Source of the DNA: Acidobacteriaceae bacterium
GTDB lineage: Bacteria; Acidobacteriota; Terriglobia; Terriglobales; Acidobacteriaceae
NCBI GenBank assembly: GCA_025356095.1
Contig: JANXUR010000043.1
Coordinates: 33,661-97,660 of the forward strand
Length of the DNA stretch: 64,000 nt
Reading direction: 5' to 3'
Shown: piece by piece, positions 53,311 to 62,721 of the stretch
Layout of the letters: the number at the start of each line of letters is the position of its first letter
Position numbering within the stretch: position 1 is the stretch's first letter
The notes under the pieces: model-generated
Told to the model about the DNA's origin: nothing
Databases searched by the model: none
What the model saw: the letters and a program-made list of their open reading frames with translations, nothing else
Translations under genes and position numbers: made by a program

Positions 53311-54005
53311 AAGCCTTCCCCGTTCGGAATCTGATCACATACTACCTCTTGGCGGGCTGGTTGCTGGCGGGCGTTGCCTTTGGGCAGGGAAGCATGGCGC
53401 CAAGCGGTGCCGCCGGGCCCACCGTCTCGTTTGTCCTCGATTTTCCGACGTCGTCACCCCAGCACTACGAGTTGGAAGTTGGCTCGAATGGCGATTCGAT
53501 TTATCGTTCGACTGGCAAGCTAACCCCGGAGGCGGAAGGCGACCCGTTCGAGATTCACTTTGTGGCATCACCTGCGTCCGTGGAAAAGATTTTCCGGCTC
53601 GCTGCCAAGGCTGGCCATTTTCAAAAGCCAGTCGCTTATACCAAGGGGAATCTGGCTTTCACAGGGAACAAGACGCTTTCTTACCGTGAAAACGGTCAGA
53701 CTTCGTCGCAAACCTTCAACTATTCCGCGATGGAGCCGGTGCAGGACCTGGTTCGCCTGCTGCAGAATATTGCCACAACACTGGAGTTTGGTCGGCGCCT
53801 TACCTACTACCGCAGCTATCAGAAGCTGGCGCTGGATGAAGAAACTCGCCGCCTAGAGGAGATGTTGAAGTCGCAATCGGCGGCGGAGCCGGGGGCAATC
53901 GCGCCCATCTTGCGCGGCATTGCGGACGATAAGACCGTCATCCACATGGTACGGGAGCGATCGGAGCGGCTTCTCGCTCTAACTGGGGCACCCGCAGCCC
54001 GATAG
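53307..54005 (+). CDS. Small exported protein of unknown function
   Basis: A 232-residue protein with a signal peptide or anchor near residues 8-26 (LITYYLLAGWLLAGVAFGQG). The body reads VSFVLDFPTSSPQHYELEVGSNG and continues as alternating strands, with a helical end (EETRRLEEMLKSQSAAEPG). I do not recognise the family. The TTG start overlaps the ruvC stop and has AGGAG shortly upstream, which decides it against a longer frame from 53133 that would run inside ruvC. The place behind ruvC is common to several acidobacterial genomes as far as I remember, but that is not verified. Confidence 0.68.
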   Translation: MKAFPVRNLITYYLLAGWLLAGVAFGQGSMAPSGAAGPTVSFVLDFPTSSPQHYELEVGSNGDSIYRSTGKLTPEAEGDPFEIHFVASPASVEKIFRLAAKAGHFQKPVAYTKGNLAFTGNKTLSYRENGQTSSQTFNYSAMEPVQDLVRLLQNIATTLEFGRRLTYYRSYQKLALDEETRRLEEMLKSQSAAEPGAIAPILRGIADDKTVIHMVRERSERLLALTGAPAAR

Positions 54006-54104
54006 GTCAACCCAAGTTCCCGCACTTTGGTCAGGCAACTTCGGCGTAGAATTAGGGTTCCAATGGTGTAAGAGTCCAAGATCGCTTTGGACCGGGGGTG
54101 GTTT

Positions 54105-55688
54105 ATGACGAACACATTTGTGCCGAACATCTGGTTCCTCAGGCCAATCGCAGTGGTTGCGTTGATACTTAGCGGTCTGGTTATGGCAGCGAGTGCGGAG
54201 TCCCATGTTCGTATCGTTCGCCTGAGCGACGTGGATGGCAACGTCCAGATTGATCGCGGTACGGGCGAAGGGTTCGACGCGGCCATCACGAATATGCCCG
54301 TGGTCGAAGGCATGCAGATTTGGACCCGTGACGGTTCACGCGCCGAGGTTGAGTTTGAGAATGGCAGCACCATCCGCGTTGCGGCCGGGTCTCACCTTTC
54401 GTTTCCCCGCCTCTCACTCGACGATGAAGGTACCAAAATTTCTGAAGTTCAACTCGATGGCGGCACTGGGTATTTTGATTTGAAGCCGGGGCGGCATGAT
54501 GCGTTCCATTTGCGCTTTGGGCAACACACAGTGTCGCCGCGTCGGTCGGTTTCCTTCCGCATTGTGATGGGAACCAGCGAAGCTGAACTGGCAGTGATGC
54601 ACGGCGACCTTGAGGTAACCGCTGCGAACGGTCCCGTGGAGGTTGGCAAAAACCATACCGCAACTTTTGACGTGGATGCCAGCGACACGCAGGTAGAAGT
54701 GGCCAAAGGCGTGGAGGAAGGCCCCTACGACGACTGGAACCGCCAGCAACGGGACTATCACGACCGTTACATGGCTTCCGCCTCGTCCTACACAAATTCG
54801 CCGTACAGTTATGGCGGCAGTGACCTTTCGTATTTTGGCAACTATATTCAGGCTGGAGGCTACGGCTACGTGTGGCGCCCTTATTCCGTGGGCTTAGGAT
54901 GGGATCCCTTTGCCGATGGTGCTTGGGTGTTCTACCCCGGTTTTGGCTATACGTGGGTTTCTTCCGCCCCTTGGGGCTGGCTGCCTTACCGTTACGGCGG
55001 CTGGAACTACATCGGCGGGTACGGCTGGTGCTGGTCGCCGGGAGGTTGGAACTCCTGGAACTCAATGCCTGCGATTGCGTCCCGTCCAGTTTCGTACACA
55101 CCGCCTGTAGTTCCTGTGCTTCCAGTACGGGGAACGGGTGGGCCTGGCTTGCTGCCGGGGCGTGGTGTAGTGATTGTGCAAGGCGGTCTCGCCCAGAATC
55201 CGGGGGGAAATCAGTCGCTCAATCAAGGTCTGGGGAACGGTGGCGTTCGCATCCCGGTCCTGCCCGTACGGGATGACCGGTGGCAGCGTCCGGTGCCTCG
55301 TGGCGACGGGTTCGGCACTTCGGCCTCAACCTCGACTTCAACCTCGACCTCGACTGGGCCGCATACGGTAGTGCCCACTAAGACGCAGGGCGGATTCAAT
55401 CAGTCGGGCAGAAACGGCGCGCCCTCGGTCCCCGGAGACCGCAGCGTGACCCCGACCAACACTAACCGGCAGACGATTGTGCCAGCGCCTTCCGCTCCGT
55501 CAGCCCCGAGCGCTCCGGCAAAGCCAGCGCCAAGTGCCCCGACGGTCACGCCGTCCAAACCACATGCGAGCAGCGGCGGGGCGTCGGCGAGCCCTTCTTC
55601 TGGAAGTGCGATGCACTCGACGTTTAACTCGGGTAGCACCTCGCACTCCAGTGCACCTGCGGCGCATTCCTCTTCGGGGCATCACTAG
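54105..55688 (+). CDS. FecR / DUF6600 domain secreted protein
   Basis: A 527-residue exported protein. After a signal segment (LRPIAVVALILSGLVMAASA) comes a FecR-like domain (VRIVRLSDVDGNVQIDRG ... GMQIWTRDGSRAEVEFENGSTIRVAAGS, ~30-110), then a tryptophan/glycine/tyrosine-rich DUF6600 part (YVWRPYSVGLGWDPFADGAWVFYPGFGYTWVSS ... GWLPYRYGGW), and a low-complexity tail with ST repeats, SAP repeats and Ser/His at the end. Such proteins are typical of Acidobacteria. In other bacteria FecR domains sense and pass signals to sigma factors, but no sigma factor is near. The ATG has GGGGTGG upstream. Confidence 0.87.
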   Translation: MTNTFVPNIWFLRPIAVVALILSGLVMAASAESHVRIVRLSDVDGNVQIDRGTGEGFDAAITNMPVVEGMQIWTRDGSRAEVEFENGSTIRVAAGSHLSFPRLSLDDEGTKISEVQLDGGTGYFDLKPGRHDAFHLRFGQHTVSPRRSVSFRIVMGTSEAELAVMHGDLEVTAANGPVEVGKNHTATFDVDASDTQVEVAKGVEEGPYDDWNRQQRDYHDRYMASASSYTNSPYSYGGSDLSYFGNYIQAGGYGYVWRPYSVGLGWDPFADGAWVFYPGFGYTWVSSAPWGWLPYRYGGWNYIGGYGWCWSPGGWNSWNSMPAIASRPVSYTPPVVPVLPVRGTGGPGLLPGRGVVIVQGGLAQNPGGNQSLNQGLGNGGVRIPVLPVRDDRWQRPVPRGDGFGTSASTSTSTSTSTGPHTVVPTKTQGGFNQSGRNGAPSVPGDRSVTPTNTNRQTIVPAPSAPSAPSAPAKPAPSAPTVTPSKPHASSGGASASPSSGSAMHSTFNSGSTSHSSAPAAHSSSGHH

Positions 55689-55711
55689 AATCCGCAGCAG
55701 ATCATACCGAG

Positions 55712-55741
55712 CCAAAGGCCGCTTGCGAGCGGCCTTTGGCA
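55712..55741 (+). terminator. 13-bp perfect hairpin after the FecR gene
   Basis: GCCAAAGGCCGCT (55712-55724) and AGCGGCCTTTGGC (55729-55741) form a perfect stem with a 4-base loop TGCG, 23 bp past the stop. The following sequence ATTCATCTTG is only weakly T-rich. Confidence 0.72.
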
Positions 55742-55835
55742 TTCATCTTGCCCCGAGTCTGCGACGCATGTTCCCGTAAGCGTGTTCTCCGTGTTACTCT
55801 CTCCCATCCCCTTTTTCCACAGGAGTGCAATCGGA

Positions 55836-57035
55836 ATGTCGTCTCACCCGCTGACCATCCTCTGCATGGCTACCTATGAAAAGGGTCATGAATTCATGCG
55901 GGAGTGCAAGCGCGAGGGCTGCGTTGTCCTGCTGATTACCGTGGACAAACATCGTAACGCCAACTGGCCGCACGAGAGTCTGGATGAGGTGTTTTACATC
56001 CCCAACGAGGTAAAGATTGAGGATGTGATTCATTCCGTGAGTTATTTGGCGCGGAGCCACAAGATTGACCGCATCGTGGCGCTGGATGAATATGACATGG
56101 AAACGGTGGCGGCGCTGCGGGAGCATCTTCGTTTGCCGGGCATGGGGCTTACGACCATCCGCTACTTCCGCGACAAGTTGGCCATGCGCACACAAGCGCA
56201 CGATCACGGAGTATTGGTGCCGCCATTTGTGGGCGTGATTCACCACTCAGATGTGGCCGCCTATATGGCGCGTGTGCCGGGGCCGTGGGTACTGAAGCCT
56301 CGTACCGAGGCTGCGGCCATTGGCATCAAGAAGATCAATCATCCTGACGAACTTTGGCCCACGCTGGAGGCTCTGGGTGACCGCCAGTCCTATTTTTTGC
56401 TGGAGCAGTTTGTACCCGGCGACGTCTTCCATGTGGATTCAGTCGTCTATGGCGGGGAAGCCGTCTTCCATGCGGTGAGCCAGTACCGGCAGCCGCCAAT
56501 GCGAGTGGCGCATGAAGGCGGGGTTTTCGTTACCGGAATGCTTTCGCGCGACAGTGATGAATTTCGCCAGCTTACCGATGCCAACACGGCTGTGTTGAAA
56601 GCCCTTGGACTGCCTAGGGGCGTCACGCACACTGAGTTCATTCGGGCCCATGCTGATGGGCGGTTCTATTTTTTAGAAACCGCCGCCCGGGTCGGCGGGG
56701 CTTATATCAGCGACATGGTTGAGGTGGGTACAGGAATCAACTTGTGGCGCGAGTGGGCGCGAATTGAGATTCTAGCTGGCAAACAAGCCTATGCTTTGCC
56801 GCCCGTGTCGCCGGACTACGCTGGCATTGTGCTCTCGCTCGCCAAGCAAGATGAGCCGGACACATCAGCCTACAACGATCCGGAAGTGGCAGTGCGGATC
56901 AAGAAGCATCACCACGCGGGGCTAATATTGCGCTCCCCGAGCGCCGAGCGGATTCATCAGCTACAAGAGGCCTACGTGCCGCGCTTCCAGCAGGACTTCG
57001 TCGCGGTAGAGCCACCGCGGGAGAAGGCGCAGTAG
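55836..57035 (+). CDS. ATP-grasp domain enzyme (carboxylase/ligase-like)
   Basis: A 399-residue ATP-grasp protein of the carbamoyl-phosphate-synthase / BL00235-type group. Blocks are [31 protein letters not shown] (N-terminal fold), [40 protein letters not shown] (ATP loop, ~165-181), [18 protein letters not shown] and [24 protein letters not shown] (metal-binding Glu). These enzymes ligate a carboxylate to an amine using ATP; the substrate is unknown. The ATG of MSSHPL is chosen because homology begins there; AGGAG lies 11 bases upstream. It stands alone between FecR and ksgA. Confidence 0.82.
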   Translation: MSSHPLTILCMATYEKGHEFMRECKREGCVVLLITVDKHRNANWPHESLDEVFYIPNEVKIEDVIHSVSYLARSHKIDRIVALDEYDMETVAALREHLRLPGMGLTTIRYFRDKLAMRTQAHDHGVLVPPFVGVIHHSDVAAYMARVPGPWVLKPRTEAAAIGIKKINHPDELWPTLEALGDRQSYFLLEQFVPGDVFHVDSVVYGGEAVFHAVSQYRQPPMRVAHEGGVFVTGMLSRDSDEFRQLTDANTAVLKALGLPRGVTHTEFIRAHADGRFYFLETAARVGGAYISDMVEVGTGINLWREWARIEILAGKQAYALPPVSPDYAGIVLSLAKQDEPDTSAYNDPEVAVRIKKHHHAGLILRSPSAERIHQLQEAYVPRFQQDFVAVEPPREKAQ

Positions 57036-57244
57036 GCGGCTTTGCTCTACCGTTGGGCATTTATAGGCAAAGCCACGACGGAAGCACAGAGTTTCACGCA
57101 GGGGCGCAATTTTTGGGTTTAGCGACTTCTGCAGATGAGTTGGTCGCATGGCTCTGTTCGAGGCTCATGCGGCTGCCTCCAGAAATTCTCGGTTCCGAAT
57201 CCCCATCAGGCGTTCTATGCCGGATGCGGCTGGGATGAACACTC

Positions 57245-58051
57245 TCACTCGATTGTGGTGACTCCGCGCCACAGCGCCGCCATTTGTTCTAGCGTCAAGG
57301 CTTCAGCACGGATGTCCGCCCGAAGCCCGGCCGAGTCGAGTGCGGCGCGCAAAACCTCCGGTTGGTGATGCTCCTTCAGGTTGTTTCGCAGGGTCTTACG
57401 TTTCTGCGCGAATGCCGAGCGAATAAACTTTAGAAACGGCTCGGGCTGCACTTCAAGTTCTGCAAAGCGTGGCGCAATGGTAAGCCGCAGCACGCTCGAA
57501 TGCACTTTGGGTGGCGGAGAAAACGCCTCGGGGGGCAAGGTGAATAAATTTTCCACGCTGGCATAGAGCTGCACCATCGCCGAAAGCGACCCGTATTCCG
57601 AATGGCCCGGCGTGGCAGCAATGCGCTCGGCGACTTCGCGCTGCACCATAATCACGATGGTGTCGAAATGCTGGTGTGCGGCTAAGAGGTGCCGCAGAAT
57701 ATCCGTAGTGATGTAGTAAGGCAGGTTGCCGACGGCACTAGCCTTGGCCGAGGGCAGCAAAGTGGCGAAATCCACGTTGAGGATGTCTGCCTCGACGATC
57801 TGCACATTGGTGAGCGCCGCAAAGCGCTGACGCAGAGATGGGGCAAGTTGACGGTCCAGTTCGACGGCAATCAGGTGCTTGGCGCGCCCGGCAAGCAACT
57901 CCGTGATGGCACCTTCGCCGGGGCCAATCTCCAGCACGGTGCGGTCTTCAACCGGACCGAGCGACTCTGCAATGGCACGTGCGGCGGCGGGGTCGGCCAA
58001 AAAATTCTGGCCGAGTTTGGGAGTGCGCCGGGTTGAAGTAAATTTGCTCAC
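57245..58051 (-). CDS. ksgA: 16S rRNA dimethyladenosine transferase
   Basis: A 268-residue RsmA/KsgA methyltransferase that dimethylates two adjacent adenines near the 3' end of 16S rRNA during ribosome assembly. LGQNFLADPAAARAI opens the enzyme, LEIGPGEGAITELLAG is the SAM site, EADILNVDF and GNLPYYITTDILRHLL (the N-L-P-Y motif) bind and act on the adenine, and FSPPPKVHSSVLRL follows. I use the GTG at 58051 with AGGA eight bases upstream. An ATG 18 codons further upstream (58105) is also in frame but adds non-family sequence. Length is normal. Confidence 0.92.
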   Translation of the reverse strand: MSKFTSTRRTPKLGQNFLADPAAARAIAESLGPVEDRTVLEIGPGEGAITELLAGRAKHLIAVELDRQLAPSLRQRFAALTNVQIVEADILNVDFATLLPSAKASAVGNLPYYITTDILRHLLAAHQHFDTIVIMVQREVAERIAATPGHSEYGSLSAMVQLYASVENLFTLPPEAFSPPPKVHSSVLRLTIAPRFAELEVQPEPFLKFIRSAFAQKRKTLRNNLKEHHQPEVLRAALDSAGLRADIRAEALTLEQMAALWRGVTTIE

Positions 58052-58120
58052 GGTTCGATTCCTGAGTGCTTTAGGCAGTCTCAGCGGCCTTAGGCACGCC
58101 CACATAAAGTATGCCCTCCG

Positions 58121-58149
58121 TTGATTCTCTCAGACGCACTCGGTACACT
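58121..58149 (+). promoter_or_regulatory. Candidate sigma-70-type promoter for glgA
   Basis: TTGATT (58121-58126) and TACACT (58144-58149) are separated by 17 bases, giving a good housekeeping-type spacing. The expected transcription start is about 65 bases before the glgA ATG. Confidence 0.5.
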
Positions 58150-58220
58150 GCCAGACTGACAACCTTCTAAAGAAAATCGTGCCGCCAAATGGTAGCCGTA
58201 AAGATGGCTGAGGAGAACCA

Positions 58221-59663
58221 ATGCATATCGCGTTTGTAGGGTCAGAATGTGTGCCGTATTCCAAGACGGGCGGCCTGGCGGATGTGGTGGGCGCGCTGCC
58301 CAAGGCGCTGGCAGCGCTGGGCCATCAGATTAGCGTTTTTGTGCCGCGCTACCAGAACAAGCCGGAGAATCCGCCGCTGGTGCTGCGCAGCATCAGCATT
58401 CCGTACGCCACGGGGCTGCGCTTTTGTTCGATTCGCGGCGGTGAGACGCACGACGGCGTGACCGTATATTTCGTGGACTATCCGCCATTTTTTTTGCGCG
58501 ATGGCATTTACGGCGACCGCAACGGCGACTTTCCGGACAATGCCGACCGCTTTTCCATGCTGTGCCGCGCGGCGATTGAAGCCTGCAAGGTGCTCGGCAT
58601 CCCACAAATCTTCCACTGTCACGATTGGCAGACGGGGTTGATTCCGGTGATGCTTAAGACGGTATATGCGGAAGATTGGTGCTTGCGCAACATTGCCACC
58701 GTATTCACGATCCACAATATTGGCTATCAGGGAGTGTTTGCCAAGGGCGTGATGCGGCAGAACATGTTACCCGAAAGCCTGCTCGATTTCGGCCGTATGG
58801 AGTACTACGGCAATCCTAATTTTTTGAAGGGCGGTATCGTCTACTCAGACCTGATTACTACGGTGAGCCGAAAGTATGCACAGGAGATACAGACAGAAGA
58901 GTATGGCTTTGAGATGGATGGTGTCTTGCGCTTACGCTATGACCGGCTGTGGGGCATCTTGAATGGTGTGGACTATGACGAGTGGAATCCGGAGACAGAT
59001 CCGTACACGGCCACCCCGTTTTCGGCGGACGATCTCGCGGGCAAGCAGGCGTGCCGTGCCGACTTACTGCGGACGTTTGGATTGAATGAGGATGACTCTC
59101 GGCCGATCATCGGAATCGTGGCGCGCTTTGCCGGGCAGAAAGGCTTCGATCTGGTATTGGAAGCGGCGGAGGAGTTGATGCGCGAGGACTTTGTGCTGGT
59201 TGTGCTTGGGTCAGGCGAGCGCCGCTATGAAGATATGTTCCGCCGCTGGCAGGCCTTTGCGCCGGAGCGCGTGGGGGTTCGAATCGCATACGACAATGGG
59301 TTGGCTCATAAAATCGAGGCGGGCTCCGACATGTTTCTGATGCCGTCGCGATACGAGCCTTGCGGATTGAACCAGATTTATAGCTTGCGCTATGGCACTG
59401 TGCCGATCGTCCGTGCGACCGGTGGCCTGGATGATACCGTGCAGCACTGGGTCAGCGAAACTCGCGAAGGCACCGGCTTCAAATTCTACGATTACACGTC
59501 AGCGGGTCTTGTTGGCGTAATTCGCGAGGCTCTGTGGAAGTTCAGCGACAAAGCAGGTTGGACGGAGCTGATGAAGAATGGCATGAAGCAGGATTTCTCG
59601 TGGTCAGCCTCGGCGCGGGAGTACGTAAGAGCGTATGAACGGGCGCGGGAGCTGCATGGGTGA
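58221..59663 (+). CDS. glgA: Glycogen synthase (ADP-glucose type)
   Basis: A 480-residue GT5 glycosyltransferase that extends alpha-1,4-glucan from ADP-glucose. KTGGLADVVGALPKAL (Lys15) binds ADP-glucose, then FHCHDWQTGLIPVML, the family block NGVDYDEWNPETD, RFAGQKGFDL and the C-terminal MPSRYEPCGLNQIYSLRYGTVPIVRATGGLDDTV with the catalytic Glu. The ATG has GAGGAG five bases upstream. It is the only glycogen gene in the window. Length is typical for the family. Confidence 0.95.
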   Translation: MHIAFVGSECVPYSKTGGLADVVGALPKALAALGHQISVFVPRYQNKPENPPLVLRSISIPYATGLRFCSIRGGETHDGVTVYFVDYPPFFLRDGIYGDRNGDFPDNADRFSMLCRAAIEACKVLGIPQIFHCHDWQTGLIPVMLKTVYAEDWCLRNIATVFTIHNIGYQGVFAKGVMRQNMLPESLLDFGRMEYYGNPNFLKGGIVYSDLITTVSRKYAQEIQTEEYGFEMDGVLRLRYDRLWGILNGVDYDEWNPETDPYTATPFSADDLAGKQACRADLLRTFGLNEDDSRPIIGIVARFAGQKGFDLVLEAAEELMREDFVLVVLGSGERRYEDMFRRWQAFAPERVGVRIAYDNGLAHKIEAGSDMFLMPSRYEPCGLNQIYSLRYGTVPIVRATGGLDDTVQHWVSETREGTGFKFYDYTSAGLVGVIREALWKFSDKAGWTELMKNGMKQDFSWSASAREYVRAYERARELHG

Positions 59664-59820
59664 CAGGATGCCACGACCGGCAGCACCCGCGGCACTCCGC
59701 AACCATTGCAATCAGTCGAACCCTCAGCGGCTCTGTCAAGCGCGCGAATGTACGCGCGAAACTATGAGACGTTAGCGCCAAAGCTTGCTACTTGCCCCCA
59801 CCACCGATTAGGAGAACTCT

Positions 59821-61596
59821 ATGAAGCACCTTGATACTTCGCAGCCTTCGCATGCCTCGCATTCTTCTCACCCATTCCAAGTCGCCCGCCGGGCGGCGAT
59901 TCTTATTTTCCTAACGATCGCAACTCTATGCTTCGGTCAATCGGTGTTCGCGCAGACTGGATACACCGGCATCTTCGGCGGCGGGCCGTTCTACAAGAAC
60001 GCCTCCGCCAATATCACGGAGATCAAGAACTCCGGCTTCACCGAAGCCATTGTGTGGAGCGTTGAGGTGAATAGCGTCGGCGACCTGAACCTGAATGGCG
60101 AGTTTCCCCTCACCTCGGGCGGCGTCTACATCGGCGACCAGACTCACTCCGACTTTGCCAGCAACATGGCGCTGCTGAAGACCGGTACGGTCAAGCGCAT
60201 CACCTTTAGCATCGGCTCCTCCAACGTCGGCGACTTTCAAGACATCAAGGCCCTTGTCAACGCGCAAGGTACTGGTCCAACGAGTATTCTCTACAAGGAT
60301 TTCGCGGCCCTGAAGGCCGCCATTCCTTCGCTTGACGCGGTTGATCTCGACGACGAAAACAGCTTTGACTCAGCCTCAACAATCTCGTTCGGCGTAATGC
60401 TTGGTGGCCTCGGCTATCACGTGGCTCCTGACGCGTTCAGCAACAGTGGCTACTGGACCAATGTCGTCACCCAAATCAACGCGCAAGCGCCCGGCACAGT
60501 GGATGGCGTTCACCTGCAGGCCTACGCTGGCGGCAGCGGCAACAATCCCTGCGTCGGCTGGAACTTCGGCACCGTGCCAGTGTGGCCCGGCCTGTGGGAT
60601 GCCAACGACACCCCCACCCAGGTTCAAACCACCATGACGGGATGGCATAGCCAATGCGGCATCACTGGCGGTTTCATGTGGCTTTACGACGACTTCGTCG
60701 GCAACGGCAAGGCGGCGCAATACGCCAGCGCTATCAACAATGCGGTCAGCAGTACCGGCTTTACCCTCGCGGGCCCGGCCACAGTCTTTGCCAATCAGAA
60801 TGCCACCACGAATGCCGCTGTCACCGTCACCGACTTCGGTGGCTTTAACGGCAGCGTCGTGCTGACCGTTTCCACGCTGCCCAAGGGTGTGAAGGCGACG
60901 ATTACCGGGCAGGGCACCAACAACCAAACCATCGCGTTCAAAGCCACTTCTACCGCTACCACCGGGTTCACCACCGTAACCGTCACCGGAACTTCGGGCA
61001 CGATCAAGTCAACCATTTCGCTCAGCTTGGCAGTGAGTGCAGCGGTCGGCAAGACGGGTACGGGCACGCCCGTGGATCTGACTTCCGCCCTTAATCTATA
61101 CGGCATTTATACCGACGGTTCTAGCTATACCACAGGTGGCTTGGATGGCGGCGGATACTCGTACTCGTCAAACTTGCTCACCCCGTCAAGGGTTTACAAC
61201 GGAGCATTGTTCAACTTCGGCCCCACGAATGGACCCAGCGCAGTCGGCAGTAGTGGCCAGACTATTTCCATGACCGGCTCCCACACCAGCCTGATGTTGC
61301 TGGCAACGGGCGTGCAAGGTAAACAGCTCTCACAGGTGTTCACCGTCAACTACACTGACGGAACCAGCACCAAGTTTACCCAAAGCCTGAGCGACTGGTT
61401 CACCGCCGGAAAGTACACTGGAGAAACGGAAGGCGTCGCCTCGGCCTACCGTAACTTCGATAACGGCACCAAAGACAATCGCACTTTCAACTTGTACTCA
61501 TACAAGTTCGCCCTGAACTCAGCCAAGACGGTGCAAAGTCTCACCTTGCCGAATAACTCGCACGTTGTAGTGCTGGCTGTAACGCTGGTGCCGTAG
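59821..61596 (+). CDS. Secreted GH18-like glycoside hydrolase candidate
   Basis: A 591-residue exported protein. The signal peptide (AAILIFLTIATLCFGQSVFAQ) is followed by a TIM-barrel-like domain of ~270 residues in which LDAVDLDDE (Asp172, Asp175, Asp177, Glu179) fits the DxxDxDxE motif of GH18 chitinases; YWTNVVTQINAQAPGTVDGVHLQAYAGG and a WLYDDF strand follow. Then comes an Ig-like part (VFANQNATTNAAVTVTDFGGFNGSVVLTVSTLPKGV) and a C-terminal jelly-roll of ~170 residues, rich in Ser/Thr/Gly. The substrate could be a chitin or glycan. The fit to GH18 rests on the motif and layout only. AGGAG precedes the ATG. Confidence 0.7.
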   Translation: MKHLDTSQPSHASHSSHPFQVARRAAILIFLTIATLCFGQSVFAQTGYTGIFGGGPFYKNASANITEIKNSGFTEAIVWSVEVNSVGDLNLNGEFPLTSGGVYIGDQTHSDFASNMALLKTGTVKRITFSIGSSNVGDFQDIKALVNAQGTGPTSILYKDFAALKAAIPSLDAVDLDDENSFDSASTISFGVMLGGLGYHVAPDAFSNSGYWTNVVTQINAQAPGTVDGVHLQAYAGGSGNNPCVGWNFGTVPVWPGLWDANDTPTQVQTTMTGWHSQCGITGGFMWLYDDFVGNGKAAQYASAINNAVSSTGFTLAGPATVFANQNATTNAAVTVTDFGGFNGSVVLTVSTLPKGVKATITGQGTNNQTIAFKATSTATTGFTTVTVTGTSGTIKSTISLSLAVSAAVGKTGTGTPVDLTSALNLYGIYTDGSSYTTGGLDGGGYSYSSNLLTPSRVYNGALFNFGPTNGPSAVGSSGQTISMTGSHTSLMLLATGVQGKQLSQVFTVNYTDGTSTKFTQSLSDWFTAGKYTGETEGVASAYRNFDNGTKDNRTFNLYSYKFALNSAKTVQSLTLPNNSHVVVLAVTLVP

Positions 61597-61610
61597 TCAA
61601 CGGAATGCGC

Positions 61611-61644
61611 AGTAGGAGGGATCGTGCCTACGGTCCCTCCTACT
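61611..61644. terminator. Bidirectional terminator between convergent genes
   Basis: AGTAGGAGGGA (61611-61621) and TCCCTCCTACT (61634-61644) form a perfect 11-bp stem. It lies in the 47-bp gap between the GH18-like gene (+) and the sugar kinase gene (-), touching the kinase stop. There is no T-run, so termination is inferred by position. Confidence 0.62.
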
Positions 61645-62630
61645 TACACTCGAAACGTTGCCGGATGCCTTGTCCCACTTAGCATTAACTTTTCAATCTG
61701 CTCGACCGGCTGAATTCCCCCTCGTGCGCCCACGCCCATACAGTTGAGTGCCGCCGCGGCGCAGGCAAAGTCGAGCTGCCGTTGCAGCGGCCAGCCTTGT
61801 AACAATCCAAAGATAAACCCCGCGTGGAAAACATCGCCCGCACCAGTGGTGTCCACCGTATCTACACAAAAAGCGCGAGTGTAGTGGAAGTGCTCACCAT
61901 CCCACGCCAGCACGCCCTCGTCCCCTAACGTTGCGGCGGTCAAGCGGCAGCCGAATCGGGCATAAAGTGCTGGCAGCGACTTCTTCAGGTCGGTTAGGTC
62001 ATTCAAGTTCTCACTGCCCGCCAGTTTGCCGGGAATGTCCCGGCTGGCGATCAGATAGTCCACGTTCTGCAAGAGTGCTTCCACGCCGGGATAGAGTTCG
62101 TCCAAATCCGCAATCACCGGCACTCCCGCTTCGCGCGCCCACTTTGCCGATTGCGCCGCAGCCGCAGTGTCGTGCCCATCCACGTGAAGAGCACGCGAGC
62201 GGACTACCCAGTCGCGCTTTACCTCCTCTGGCAGTAGATCCATCCTGGGATCCCGCCGCCTCATTACCGTGCGCTCGCCTAGATCATCCACCAGAATGTA
62301 CGACTGGTGGCTGGCGCAACCAGCAGCAGTCACCAGTCGCGCCTCTATCCCGAGGCGGGCGAACTCGGCGCGGTGCAACTGTGCCGCGCTGTCGTCGCCA
62401 AACTTGCCCACGTAGCGCGTGCTCAGTCCCCACTGTTGGCATGCAACGACTGCCGTCGCCACTTGGCCACCGGGTAAAACTGTGGTGGGACGAATCTCTA
62501 CCTTGCTGCCACGCGCGGGATATTGCACCACAGGAATCAGCGTGTCCGTGGCATTCAGTCCCACGCCGGCCAAATCTACCATTGCTGTTGCCGATTCTGC
62601 TGTGACTCTTGCTTGCGACAGTTCGTTCAT
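61644..62630 (-). CDS. PfkB family carbohydrate kinase
   Basis: A 328-residue ribokinase-type sugar kinase. The N-terminal PGGQVATAVVACQQWGLSTRYVGKFGDD is the first PfkB signature; near the end DTTGAGDVFHAGFIFGLL carries the catalytic Asp and the anion hole (GAGD). Substrate not predictable (fructose, ribose, adenosine and others are possible). The ATG of MNELSQ is used; a longer frame to 62753 overlaps the next gene and looks unlike the family. The nearest gene upstream on the same strand encodes a GRP-type sugar transporter, so transport plus phosphorylation of one sugar is a reasonable guess. Confidence 0.9.
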   Translation of the reverse strand: MNELSQARVTAESATAMVDLAGVGLNATDTLIPVVQYPARGSKVEIRPTTVLPGGQVATAVVACQQWGLSTRYVGKFGDDSAAQLHRAEFARLGIEARLVTAAGCASHQSYILVDDLGERTVMRRRDPRMDLLPEEVKRDWVVRSRALHVDGHDTAAAAQSAKWAREAGVPVIADLDELYPGVEALLQNVDYLIASRDIPGKLAGSENLNDLTDLKKSLPALYARFGCRLTAATLGDEGVLAWDGEHFHYTRAFCVDTVDTTGAGDVFHAGFIFGLLQGWPLQRQLDFACAAAALNCMGVGARGGIQPVEQIEKLMLSGTRHPATFRV

Positions 62631-62721
62631 AGTGCTGGCCACTCTAAACCAAGCGTACGGGATTGCAAAACAGAGCATTGCGGAGCGACGGACTGTTAAC
62701 TGGATGAAGGAGCAGAGACGC

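Noticed and set aside
57245..58105. ATG at 58105 as ksgA start
   Set aside because: The 18 extra residues are not part of the family and the GTG at 58051 has a ribosome site.
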